Positions 8,092-16,212 of a DNA stretch of 64,000 nucleotides are shown piece by piece (position 1 is the first letter of the stretch; each line of letters opens with the position of its first letter). Location: NCBI RefSeq assembly GCF_003946205.1, contig NZ_RHOS01000001.1:124001-188000 (forward strand). Direction: 5' to 3'. The notes beneath the pieces are model-generated. The model was not told the DNA's origin and searched no databases. It saw only the letters and a list, made by a program, of their open reading frames with translations. The position numbers were made by a program, and so were the translations under genes. The DNA is from Companilactobacillus keshanensis. GTDB taxonomy: Bacteria; Bacillota; Bacilli; Lactobacillales; Lactobacillaceae.

Positions 8092-8943
8092 CTACTCCTT
8101 AACTTCATCCTTCAAAATTTCTGGCCATGCTTCTTCAAGGACTTTAACTGTTCCCTTGTATGTATAGTCAGCTGTGTAATCAATACCTTGTGAAAGATAA
8201 TTGTCAGAAATAACCTCAACGCCAATAACTTTAGGATCAACTCCAGCATCTTTGATCATTTTGACAAATCCGGCAGTGTCCATCTCACCCATTCCTGGAG
8301 CCAAGCGATCATGCATTGATTCATCACGTAAAATTGATTCTGCGTATGGACGTGTATAGGCATCATCAATTTGAATTGAGATAACTTTTTTAGCCTGTTC
8401 TTTTGTTAATAAATCATATGGTTGGCCCGCTCTTACCCAGTGCCACATATCAAGAAGCATCATAACGTTGTCACAATTTGCTTTTTGCATGATCTTCCAT
8501 GTTTTATCTAAGTTTGGTAGTCCACTGTATGGCATTGGCTCTAAAGCAATGATCCATTTGCCGGCACGACTTGCTAATTCCTGTAACTTCTTGGCTGAAA
8601 AATCTACTGAATATGATTCCATAAGTCCGGTATTGATATGTTTTACTCCAAACAATTCGCACATATGGAAACAAGTTTGTTCCTTGTATTTTTGTTCATA
8701 TGATCTAGGCTCTTCACACCATTGAACGATGTATTCAACTTCGGTACATTTGATTCCGTATTTATCTAAAATCGCTAAAATATCATTATCTGAAAGTCCC
8801 TCATTTACTGCATCAACATATGTCTCTGCACGAAGTCCAATTCCGTCGTAACCAGCTTCACTGGCAGCCTTTACTCGATCCTCGAAACTACATTTATCTC
8901 CTAATGTCCAAGAACTAATTGTGATTGGATGTGATTGTGTCAT
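8092..8943 (-). CDS. Xylose-isomerase-like TIM-barrel protein, probable 3-dehydroshikimate dehydratase, copy 2
   Basis: 283 residues, differing from the copy at 4533-5384 at only 7 positions (four internal: K3Q, D53N, M90T, V188I; three at the last six residues). All putative metal ligands (E135, D165, H168, E243) are unchanged. The DNA differs at many synonymous sites, yet blocks of 50-74 bp are identical, which suggests gene conversion between the copies. GGAGGA precedes ATG 8943 by 7 nt. It is the first gene of the operon that carries the two MFS genes, under a promoter that matches that of copy 1. Same proposed reaction: 3-dehydroshikimate to protocatechuate. Confidence 0.82.
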   Translation of the reverse strand: MTQSHPITISSWTLGDKCSFEDRVKAASEAGYDGIGLRAETYVDAVNEGLSDNDILAILDKYGIKCTEVEYIVQWCEEPRSYEQKYKEQTCFHMCELFGVKHINTGLMESYSVDFSAKKLQELASRAGKWIIALEPMPYSGLPNLDKTWKIMQKANCDNVMMLLDMWHWVRAGQPYDLLTKEQAKKVISIQIDDAYTRPYAESILRDESMHDRLAPGMGEMDTAGFVKMIKDAGVDPKVIGVEVISDNYLSQGIDYTADYTYKGTVKVLEEAWPEILKDEVKE

Positions 8944-9014
8944 GATTGATTCCTCCAAATATATTTTTCTATTTGCATGTTCATTTCTTCACATGTATTT
9001 GTTTACAGCTAACA

Positions 9015-9043
9015 ATGTAACCGGTATCATACACTGCGTCCAA
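9015..9043 (-). promoter_or_regulatory. Promoter of dehydratase-copy-2/MFS operon
   Basis: Minus strand: -35 TTGGAC (9043-9038), 17-nt spacer, -10 TTACAT (9020-9015). Element sequences and spacing match the promoter at 5455-5483, including the conserved GTCCAATT block on the plus strand. Confidence 0.7.
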
Positions 9044-9064
9044 TTGCTTTTTTTGATTGCATTT

Positions 9065-9079
9065 ATAACTAAAAGCTAT
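9065..9079. promoter_or_regulatory. LysR-type operator of operon 2 and of the regulator itself
   Basis: ATAAC-TAAAA-GCTAT, one mismatch from a perfect palindrome, with T-N11-A, centred about 64 bp upstream of the operon-2 start. It also lies just upstream of a -10-like TATACT (9098-9103) for the divergent lysR gene, covering its -35 position, so autorepression is plausible. Confidence 0.68.
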
Positions 9080-9143
9080 TAATATTTAGAGAAACCGTAT
9101 ACTATCAGGGAACGGCGTAACTTTTTTTAAGGGGGTTTTAAAC

Positions 9144-10049
9144 ATGAATTTGGATCATCTTCGTTATTTTATTGAGCTTTCACGAACCGAAAACTACACA
9201 AAAACAGCAAAATCGTTACACATTACACAACCCAGTCTGACCAAAGCGATACATTCTTTAGAGTCCGAAATAGACATTTCATTATTTGAGAAAAAGGGTC
9301 GGAATGTCACGCTGACCACAGCCGGCAAAATATTTGCTAAAGGTGTCGGAAATGCATTGTTACAATTAGATAGGAGTGTTTCTGAAATTGAAGAATTAAA
9401 TAGTAAAAAGACTTTAATTCAAATTGGAGCTTTACGGACACTAAGTATTGAATGGCTACCAAATATCGTCCAAAAATTTCAACAAGAATCAAACGATACT
9501 TCAATAAAATTCCAATTTAGTAGTGACACAGGTTTATCACCAGATATATTGAAATCGCTCAGAGAAGAAAAATACGATGTAGCATTCTGTTCCAGAATGG
9601 AGGAATACGATGATATTGCCTATTATCCGATCGAAGAACAAAATATGGTGTGTATAACGCCGTTACATCATGAATTGGCTAACAAAACAAGCCTAACTTT
9701 ACGTGAGACGCTTCCCTATCCACAAGTAGTTTTTTCAAAAAGAAGTGGGCTGTATTCAGTAATTGAAAAAATGTTTGAAGACAGTGGCGGGCATCCGATC
9801 GGCGTCTATTCCGTGGAGGAAGATCAAGCAATGGCAGGACTTGTTGCACATAACTTTGGAATCGCTATAACGCCTGACATGGAACTATTACATACTATGC
9901 CTCTGCGAGTAATTCCCATCTCATATCCAAAGTGGAAACGGGTCTTTTATATGGCAACTTTAAAGAAACGATTCAGACAACCAGAGGTAGAAGAATTTAT
10001 CAGTTTCGTTCTTAAAGAGAGTAAAGACAGTCTGACTAATCGAATTTAA
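9144..10049 (+). CDS. LysR-family regulator, QuiR-like by context
   Basis: 301 residues. The N-terminal winged helix is typical (MNLDHLRYFIELSRTENYTK, then ITQPSLTKAIHSLE and LFEKKGRNVTLT), followed by a periplasmic-binding-like effector domain from about residue 90. GGGGG lies 9-10 nt before the ATG. It is divergent from the dehydratase-copy-2 operon, with a T-N11-A palindrome between them and a near copy before the other operon, so it probably activates both in response to a pathway compound. A LysR protein (QuiR) controlling two shikimate/quinate operons is known from Listeria; calling this an orthologue is inference. Confidence 0.88.
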   Translation: MNLDHLRYFIELSRTENYTKTAKSLHITQPSLTKAIHSLESEIDISLFEKKGRNVTLTTAGKIFAKGVGNALLQLDRSVSEIEELNSKKTLIQIGALRTLSIEWLPNIVQKFQQESNDTSIKFQFSSDTGLSPDILKSLREEKYDVAFCSRMEEYDDIAYYPIEEQNMVCITPLHHELANKTSLTLRETLPYPQVVFSKRSGLYSVIEKMFEDSGGHPIGVYSVEEDQAMAGLVAHNFGIAITPDMELLHTMPLRVIPISYPKWKRVFYMATLKKRFRQPEVEEFISFVLKESKDSLTNRI

Positions 10050-10055
10050 GATAAA

Positions 10056-10089
10056 AAAAGAGACTCGATCAAAAGATCGAGTCTCTTTT
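10056..10089. terminator. Bidirectional terminator between lysR and the NAD(P)-binding gene
   Basis: A 15-bp perfect stem AAAAGAGACTCGATC / GATCGAGTCTCTTTT with an AAAA loop lies between two convergent genes; U tracts are available in both directions. Confidence 0.85.
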
Positions 10090-10107
10090 ACTACCTATAT
10101 ATAATTA

Positions 10108-10746
10108 TTAATACCAAGCGGGTTTGTTACCATCAGTATTAGGCTTATTAACGCCAAGTGATTCTCTAACATGTTTGTCAGGCGCTTGAGTAATATCAAC
10201 AACCAATTGTGCAATTGATTTTCTTGAAACTTCAGTACCCTTAAATGTTTCACCCTTTTGAGTGAGTTCGAAGTCAACTTCATCTTTATCTGTTAACCAA
10301 GCTGGACGAATGATCGTATAATCAAGATCTGAATCTTCAAGTACCTTAGCAGCCGCAGCATATATTGTTATGTAATTGCCAAGTGTACTATTATTCCATT
10401 CGCCAAATTTACCAGGAACTTCATCATAAATACCCAAAGTTGAGATCCAGATCAAACGTTTCTTGCCTGCAGCATGCATGGCTTCAACAACTGCTTTAGC
10501 CTGATCCTCAATATTACCACCAGCTAAATTAGCATAAACAACATCGACATCTTTCATTGAATCTTCCAACGTTTGGACATCAGTAACGTCCCCGCCAATA
10601 ATTTCAACTAATTCATTTTTTATATCACGTAGACGTTCTGGACTTCTAAGATATAATTTCAAGCTATTACCGGTCGAATCCAAGAAAATATCCTCTGCCA
10701 AACGTGCAATTTTACCATTTGCTCCTAAAATCAATACTTTAGACAT
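10108..10746 (-). CDS. NAD(P)-binding atypical SDR / NmrA-like protein
   Basis: 212 residues beginning MSKVLILGANGKIARLAED, a GxxGxxx nucleotide-binding loop, followed by YAN, LIWIST and IYAAAAKVLEDS typical of the YwnB/NAD(P)H-binding atypical SDR group. ATG 10746 has AGGAGG 6 nt upstream; the longer open frame has no ribosome site. Such proteins are usually flavin-, quinone- or stress-related reductases or redox sensors; the substrate is not visible. It stands alone on the minus strand between two convergent terminators and the iron-transport gene. Confidence 0.8.
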   Translation of the reverse strand: MSKVLILGANGKIARLAEDIFLDSTGNSLKLYLRSPERLRDIKNELVEIIGGDVTDVQTLEDSMKDVDVVYANLAGGNIEDQAKAVVEAMHAAGKKRLIWISTLGIYDEVPGKFGEWNNSTLGNYITIYAAAAKVLEDSDLDYTIIRPAWLTDKDEVDFELTQKGETFKGTEVSRKSIAQLVVDITQAPDKHVRESLGVNKPNTDGNKPAWY

Positions 10747-10889
10747 AATATTCCTCCTATATTCCTGTTCATACTTAATATAGTAGAAATCGATCTTTAA
10801 TACAAAAAATGTTTCTCGCAAAATCAGTGATAGACATAAAATTGACAATAATATGTTTATTTTTTAATACATATAATTATTTGCTTTGA

Positions 10890-11819
10890 TTAATGAGTAA
10901 TATCTTTCAAAACATTGTCTATCATTTCCGTATAGGCAATTGGGCCCTTGTATTGCCAACTGGAATCGTCACCATATTGGAATAAATTATCATTTTTTAC
11001 AGCTGAAATGTTTTGCCAAATAGGATCCTTAAACATTGAGGCACCTTTATCACTATTAACTAAGAAAATATAGTCAGCATCTAATTTTGCTAGTTTTTCC
11101 AGTGAAACGGCAGACCAATCAGCCGTTGCCTTTTTGGAAACCTGTTTAACTAAGTCTGGTTCTTTCAATCTCAAATCACCATATAGTAAGGAACCACTAG
11201 CCGATTTGTCACTAACAATAAAAGCTGAATTGTTCGTTACCCAAAGAACAGCAACAGATTTATTTGGTGCAGATTCCTCTAGTTCTGAACGTGCCGATTT
11301 AACTTTCTTATCATATTTCTTCAAAACTTTCTTAGCCTTATCAGTCTTATTGACTACCTTGGCTACATCTAAGAATTGTGCTCGCCAACTGACGTTATTT
11401 CCATTTTTAACAACATATGTCGGTGCAATTTTCTTATATTGATTGTATTTTCCATTAGCTACAGCACTATCTGTACCCATCAAGATAAGATCTGGTTTTG
11501 CTTTGGTTACAGACTCATATGGTAGAGAATAGTCGATCAAAGGAACTTTTTTTAGATCCTTCTTTAAATATTCTTGAGTACCGGAACCATTTTTAACTGA
11601 CCATTGAACAGCCGGCTTAACACCAACAGCTACCAAATAATCTTCCAAATAACTTCCTACAACACGCTTTGGATGCGTAGGTACACTAACTTTATGATCC
11701 ATGGAATCGGTCAAAGTTCTAGTTGAATTTTCTTTTGAACTATTGCCACAGGCCGTTAAGAACACCGCCAATAGCAGTGTTAAATATGCCAAGACTTTTA
11801 CAAATTTACTTTTCTTCAA
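10890..11819 (-). CDS. Iron-siderophore-type ABC transporter substrate-binding lipoprotein
   Basis: 309 residues. Lipoprotein signal peptide with lipobox LTAC (Cys near residue 24), then a FecB/FhuD-type fold: TLTDSMDHKVSVPTHPKRVV, a long backbone helix and a C-terminal lobe. The start is a TTG at 11819 with GGAAGG 5 nt upstream. It is divergent from a FecE-FecC-FecD-type ATPase and permeases, which are clearly its partners. Expected cargo is a ferric siderophore or haem; the exact ligand cannot be read from sequence. Confidence 0.88.
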   Translation of the reverse strand: MKKSKFVKVLAYLTLLLAVFLTACGNSSKENSTRTLTDSMDHKVSVPTHPKRVVGSYLEDYLVAVGVKPAVQWSVKNGSGTQEYLKKDLKKVPLIDYSLPYESVTKAKPDLILMGTDSAVANGKYNQYKKIAPTYVVKNGNNVSWRAQFLDVAKVVNKTDKAKKVLKKYDKKVKSARSELEESAPNKSVAVLWVTNNSAFIVSDKSASGSLLYGDLRLKEPDLVKQVSKKATADWSAVSLEKLAKLDADYIFLVNSDKGASMFKDPIWQNISAVKNDNLFQYGDDSSWQYKGPIAYTEMIDNVLKDITH

Positions 11820-11852
11820 AATTACCTTCCCCCAATTTCAAAATATAATTAG

Positions 11853-11882
11853 ATTATCTGTGAAAAGGTTATCAAATGTCAA
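11853..11882 (-). promoter_or_regulatory. Promoter of the iron substrate-binding lipoprotein gene, with a repeated GATAAyC motif
   Basis: Minus strand: TTGACA (11882-11877), 18-nt spacer, GATAAT (11858-11853). Two GATAA(C/T)C half-sites in direct repeat lie in the spacer and -10, where a metal-responsive repressor could bind; a clean Fur box was not found. Confidence 0.6.
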
Positions 11883-11963
11883 TACAATGAGTTAAAATAT
11901 ATAACAATTAGACAATTAAATTATTCCACCTGTATGTAAAAGAGTTTTAAAGGAGCAAAATAA

Positions 11964-12755
11964 ATGGATATCATCGAGACAAAAGACGTCTGCGTCAGTT
12001 ATGATAAAAAATTAACCATTCGCGATTTATCAATTAGAATTCCTAAAGGACAGATTACGACTTTGATTGGACCAAATGGTTGCGGCAAGTCAACTTTGAT
12101 TCGAACTATCGCCCATTTACTAAAACCTTCCAAAGGAACAGTTTTTTTAGATAGTCAAAATATTACTCAAAAGAAGATCAGTGATATTGCCAAAGAAATG
12201 GCCGTACTTCCCCAAACCAACAATTTGGCTAACGATTTGACTGTTCAGGAACTTGTAACTTTTGGACGTATCCCTTATCGTAAGAGATTTGCTTCTATGT
12301 CAAATTTAGATCATGAAAAAATTGATTGGGCTTTAGAGAAAGCCTCACTACAAGATTTGAGAACTAGACGTCTTAGTACACTTTCTGGTGGTCAAAGACA
12401 ACGCGCCTGGATCGCCATGGCTATTGCCCAAGATACTGACACGATCATCCTTGATGAACCAACAACTTACCTCGATTTAACTCACCAACTTGACGTAATG
12501 CTTCTTATTAAAGAGTTGAACGAAAAGGAGCATCGAACTATTATCATGGCTCTTCATGATTTAAATCATGCATCCCGATTTTCTGACCAGTTGATTGCCA
12601 TCAAAAAAGGACAATTACAAGTCAGTGGTCCCGTTCAAAAAGTTATCACCCAACAAAATCTCAGAAACATCTTCGATATCGACGCTAAGATCATTGAGGA
12701 TAACTCCAAACCTATGATCTTAACTTATGACCGTTGGCGAGGTGAAACGGTTTGA
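11964..12755 (+). CDS. Iron-siderophore ABC transporter ATP-binding protein (FecE/FhuC type)
   Basis: 263 residues with a full ABC set: Walker A GPNGCGKST (near residue 36), Q-loop in VLPQTN, signature LSGGQRQR, Walker B TIILDEPTTYLDL and the switch His in ALHDLNH. AAAGGAG precedes the ATG. It powers uptake through the two permeases downstream, which overlap in a 4-nt chain (TTGA, then ATGA), so the three are one operon, divergent from the binding lipoprotein. Confidence 0.93.
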   Translation: MDIIETKDVCVSYDKKLTIRDLSIRIPKGQITTLIGPNGCGKSTLIRTIAHLLKPSKGTVFLDSQNITQKKISDIAKEMAVLPQTNNLANDLTVQELVTFGRIPYRKRFASMSNLDHEKIDWALEKASLQDLRTRRLSTLSGGQRQRAWIAMAIAQDTDTIILDEPTTYLDLTHQLDVMLLIKELNEKEHRTIIMALHDLNHASRFSDQLIAIKKGQLQVSGPVQKVITQQNLRNIFDIDAKIIEDNSKPMILTYDRWRGETV

Positions 12756-13750
12756 ACCAAAGATTAAAATTCTCTATTCATCTAATTGTTAGTCTTTTGT
12801 TACTAGCAATTCTAATTATTTTAAGTATCCGTTTTGGTGCTAATAAAAATGAATCCTCAACTGTATTTAATGCCATTTTTCATTTCCAAAAAAATAATGT
12901 TGATCAACAAATAATCAGAAATATTCGTATTCCCCGAGTCATAGGTGCAGTTTTAATTGGTGTCGCCTTAGCTGGAAGTGGTGTTTTGATGCAAAGCATA
13001 ACCAAAAATCCGATGGCCGATTCTGGAATCCTAGGTATTAATTCTGGTGCTGCTTTAATGCTGACCGTTAGTTTTGCCTTTTTTCCTCATTTATCTACTC
13101 AAGGAACTACTATCTTCTCAATTTTGGGGGCAGCTTTCACATCTATACTAGTTTTCGTTATCAGCTCGTTAAAAAAGTCACAAATGAGCCCTACGATTTT
13201 AGTTCTATCTGGTATGGCAATCAGTGCCTTCTTTACTGCCATAAGTGAAGGATTGGCACTCTTGTTGCACCTTAAACAAGATTTAGCTTTTTGGCATTTT
13301 GGTGGTGTTTCGGCCGTCAGTTGGGTTCAACTCAAAAATCTCGGTCCTTGGATCGCAATTGGAATAGTTATTCTATTATTTCTAGCTCCTAGTATGAATC
13401 TATTACATTTGAGTGATGACTCAATCAAAAGCTTGGGACGAAACATCAATGTTATCAGAATCCTAGCCCTGATCTGCGTCGTTATTCTATCTGGAATTTC
13501 GGTTTCCTTAGTTGGTGCTGTGGCCTTTGTTGGTTTGATCATCCCCCACATCGCTAAATTCCTGATTGGTACTGATTATCGACAGATCATCCCTTTAACG
13601 TTGATCTTAGGGGCAGATTTAACCGTTTGTGCTGACCTTATCGCTCGAACGATCAATCCACCTAATGAAACGCCATTTGGTTTAATAATTTCTTTAGTTG
13701 GTGTTCCCTTCTTTATTTATCTAGCTAGAAAGGACGGCAATAACGCATGA
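12752..13750 (+). CDS. Iron-siderophore ABC transporter permease (FecC/BtuC family), 1
   Basis: 332 residues with about 9-10 membrane segments. BtuC-family marks are IRIPRVIGAVLIGVALAGSG, the NPMADSGILGINSGA stretch, and the ATPase-coupling segment near GAVAFVGLIIPHIAK. The start is TTG, overlapping the ATPase stop (TTGA). Forms a heterodimer with the next gene product in the cytoplasmic membrane. Confidence 0.92.
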   Translation: MNQRLKFSIHLIVSLLLLAILIILSIRFGANKNESSTVFNAIFHFQKNNVDQQIIRNIRIPRVIGAVLIGVALAGSGVLMQSITKNPMADSGILGINSGAALMLTVSFAFFPHLSTQGTTIFSILGAAFTSILVFVISSLKKSQMSPTILVLSGMAISAFFTAISEGLALLLHLKQDLAFWHFGGVSAVSWVQLKNLGPWIAIGIVILLFLAPSMNLLHLSDDSIKSLGRNINVIRILALICVVILSGISVSLVGAVAFVGLIIPHIAKFLIGTDYRQIIPLTLILGADLTVCADLIARTINPPNETPFGLIISLVGVPFFIYLARKDGNNA

Positions 13751-14745
13751 GAAAAGGCTTAAAACTGTCCTACTGGTTGATAATTTTAATTATTTTAATG
13801 GTCATATTAATGGCCGTAAATCTCAATACTGGTGAGATGAATGTTTCTTATAATGATATTTTCAATTTGATTATTGGCCGTGGCACCTATACTCAATCTA
13901 TGGTAATTTTTGACTTCCGTATGCCTAGGATCGTGATTACTTTACTCGTAGGTTTTTCGCTGGCAATTGCCGGTAGTGTTATTCAAACCACCACTCAAAA
14001 TCCGATGGCTGATACCAGTTTTCTGGGTATCAATTCTGGAGCTGGTATTGCTGTAATGCTCTTTATTGCCCTAGTCAAAAATCAAGATGCCCATATGTTT
14101 TTGTTACCGATCCTAGCGTTAGTTGGTGCCTTAGTAAGTACTTTCCTAGTTTTTCTATTCTCCTTTAAGAAAAAAGATGGGATAACTCCTAACCGCCTAC
14201 TACTTACGGGTGTAGCATTATCGGGGTGTTTTTCTTCGATCATGGTCTTATTAACTTTAAAAATGTCACCCGAAAATTACCAATTCGTCATGAATTGGCT
14301 AACCGGAAGTATTTGGGGTACAAGTTGGGAATTTATTTTGATTGCATTGCCATGGCTAATAATTTGTACAGTCCTTATCTTCAGTAAATTAACCATTTTA
14401 GATTCCTTTAACCTCGGTGACGACGCTGCTCAATCATTAGGTATTTCTCTAAAAAAAGAGCGGATACTTCTGATAAGTTTGGCCGTGATCTTAGCCGGCG
14501 TCAGCGTTTCTATCAGTGGTGGAATCGGATTCATCGGTCTTATAACGCCAAATTTAGCCAGGCGAGTTATTGGCTTCAAACACAGTCATCAATTGATATT
14601 GTCAGGAATATTAGGTAGTTTTCTATTGTTGGCCGCTGATACTTTAGGACAACTTATCAGTGCTTCATCTGAAATTCCCGTTGGTATCATCGTAGCCTTG
14701 ATCGGTGCTCCGTACTTCGTATATATACTTATAAGATCTAATTAA
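13747..14745 (+). CDS. Iron-siderophore ABC transporter permease (FecD/BtuC family), 2
   Basis: 332 residues, paralogous to the preceding permease: FRMPRIVITLLVGFSLAIAG, NPMADTSFLGINSGAG and GGIGFIGLITPNLARR. Start ATG overlaps the previous stop by 4 nt. Last gene of the iron-import operon; a wobble-containing hairpin terminator begins at its stop codon. Confidence 0.92.
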   Translation: MRKGLKLSYWLIILIILMVILMAVNLNTGEMNVSYNDIFNLIIGRGTYTQSMVIFDFRMPRIVITLLVGFSLAIAGSVIQTTTQNPMADTSFLGINSGAGIAVMLFIALVKNQDAHMFLLPILALVGALVSTFLVFLFSFKKKDGITPNRLLLTGVALSGCFSSIMVLLTLKMSPENYQFVMNWLTGSIWGTSWEFILIALPWLIICTVLIFSKLTILDSFNLGDDAAQSLGISLKKERILLISLAVILAGVSVSISGGIGFIGLITPNLARRVIGFKHSHQLILSGILGSFLLLAADTLGQLISASSEIPVGIIVALIGAPYFVYILIRSN

Positions 14746-14785
14746 GAGTTGTTTTCAGAAAAAATGAAAGCAATTCTTATTTTTT
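14744..14785 (+). terminator. Terminator of the iron-import operon
   Basis: AAGAGTTGTTTTC / GAAAGCAATTCTT, 13 pairs including G-U wobbles, followed by ATTTTTTT. It starts at the stop codon of the last permease gene. Confidence 0.7.
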
Positions 14786-15019
14786 TGGCTTTGGACTAGG
14801 TTTCTCATATAGCAAGTTATCTGCTTATTGAAAATAGGAATTAGTTAAATCTTATATAATCCAGTAACAGCAAGGAAATTGGTATACTTTTATTTTCATA
14901 AATAGAGTTTGTGAAATGATTAGCCATCGAGTAACAAATATATTTATAATTATAACCCTTGTCTGTCAGTGTAATCAGCCTTATGCCGTGTTGAAAATAA
15001 AATATTATTGATTTTCATA
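14786..15019. other. Non-coding stretch upstream of ald
   Basis: About 230 nt of AT-rich DNA between the terminator and the ald promoter. No open frame with a ribosome site, no RNA gene and no strong inverted repeat was seen. Confidence 0.5.
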
Positions 15020-15074
15020 TTGTGAAATTATCAAAATCTTGCTATATTATAGGCGTGATATGAAAGCGGTTTCA
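15020..15074 (+). promoter_or_regulatory. ald promoter with overlapping downstream cre site
   Basis: -35 TTGTGA (15020-15025), 17-nt spacer, -10 TATATT (15043-15048). TGAAAGCGGTTTCA (15061-15074) matches the CcpA cre consensus TGWAANCGNTNWCA at every position and lies a few bases after the predicted start, where CcpA blocks transcription. It predicts glucose repression of ald and the permease. Confidence 0.82.
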
Positions 15075-15094
15075 AACTTTAAGGAGGCACTAAA

Positions 15095-16210
15095 ATGAAA
15101 ATTGGTATACCTAAGGAAATTAAGAATCAAGAAGAACGTGTTGGTTCAACACCATCTGGAGTAGCAAATTTGGTTCGTGCTGGACACGAAGTAGTTGTTG
15201 AAACAGGCGCAGGAATCGGATCAGGTTATCCTGACAGTGATTACACAGCAATGGGCGCTTCTATAGGAAGTGCACAGGATGCCTGGAACTGCGAAATGGT
15301 TATCAAAGTTAAAGAACCTCTCCAATCGGAATACAAATATTTCCGTGAAGATTTAATCATCTATACATATCTACACTTAGCAGCTGACAAGGAATTAACA
15401 GAAGCACTCTTGAATGCTAAAACAACTGGTGTAGGTTACGAAACAATGGTTGGACCTCGTGGTGGGCTTCCCCTACTTGTTCCAATGAGTGAAATTGCTG
15501 GACGCATGTCTGTACAAGTTGGTGCTCACTTCTTAGAAGAACCACATCAAGGTAAAGGATTACTACTTGGAGGCGTTCCTGGTGTTAGACGTGGTAACGT
15601 AACAGTTATCGGTGCTGGTACAGTTGGCTTTAACGCTGCCAAAATGGCAATCGGTCTTGGTGCAAACGTAACAATTTTAGATATCAATGCACAACGTTTA
15701 GCAGAATTAGAAAATATCTTTGATGGCAAGATCCAAACATTAATGTCAAATGAGCACAACATAGCTGAATGTGTTAAAAATTCTGACTTAGTTATCGGTG
15801 CTGTATTGATCCCTGGTGCTGTAGCTCCTACATTAGTAACTGAAGAAATGATCAAGAGTATGGAACCTGGATCTGTTATCGTTGATATTCCAATTGATCA
15901 AGGTGGAATATTTGAAACAAGTTCAAAGGCAACAACACATGATGACCCAATCTATATCAAACATGGTGTTATCCACTATACTGTTGCTAATATTCCGGGT
16001 GCTGTTCCAAAAACAGCTACAGAAGCTCTTTCAAGCGCAACAATTCCTTATGCTCTCCAAATTGCTAACAAAGGACTGGCAAGAGCTTCCGAAAATAATA
16101 CTATCTTTACCGGAATCAACACTCACGCCGGTAATCTAACAGAAAAAGCAGTGGCTGAAAGTCTAGAAATGCCATATAAGAAATATTCAGCTGATGCTAA
16201 ACTTGTTTAA
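15095..16210 (+). CDS. ald: Alanine dehydrogenase
   Basis: 371 residues, the usual Ald length: [26 protein letters not shown], the substrate His region THLHLA-like [11 protein letters not shown] (H and K of the active site), Rossmann loop [10 protein letters not shown] and DIPIDQGG. It interconverts L-alanine and pyruvate plus ammonia with NAD. AAGGAGG lies 7 nt before the ATG. Two nt after its stop begins an amino-acid permease, so alanine uptake and deamination are probably coupled. A perfect cre overlaps the transcript start, which suggests a catabolic role under poor-sugar conditions. Confidence 0.95.
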   Translation: MKIGIPKEIKNQEERVGSTPSGVANLVRAGHEVVVETGAGIGSGYPDSDYTAMGASIGSAQDAWNCEMVIKVKEPLQSEYKYFREDLIIYTYLHLAADKELTEALLNAKTTGVGYETMVGPRGGLPLLVPMSEIAGRMSVQVGAHFLEEPHQGKGLLLGGVPGVRRGNVTVIGAGTVGFNAAKMAIGLGANVTILDINAQRLAELENIFDGKIQTLMSNEHNIAECVKNSDLVIGAVLIPGAVAPTLVTEEMIKSMEPGSVIVDIPIDQGGIFETSSKATTHDDPIYIKHGVIHYTVANIPGAVPKTATEALSSATIPYALQIANKGLARASENNTIFTGINTHAGNLTEKAVAESLEMPYKKYSADAKLV

Positions 16211-16212
16211 CC

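Noticed and set aside
11820-11963. Fur box between the divergent iron genes
   Set aside because: No 7-1-7 or 19-bp Fur palindrome was found; only GATAAyC repeats were noted.
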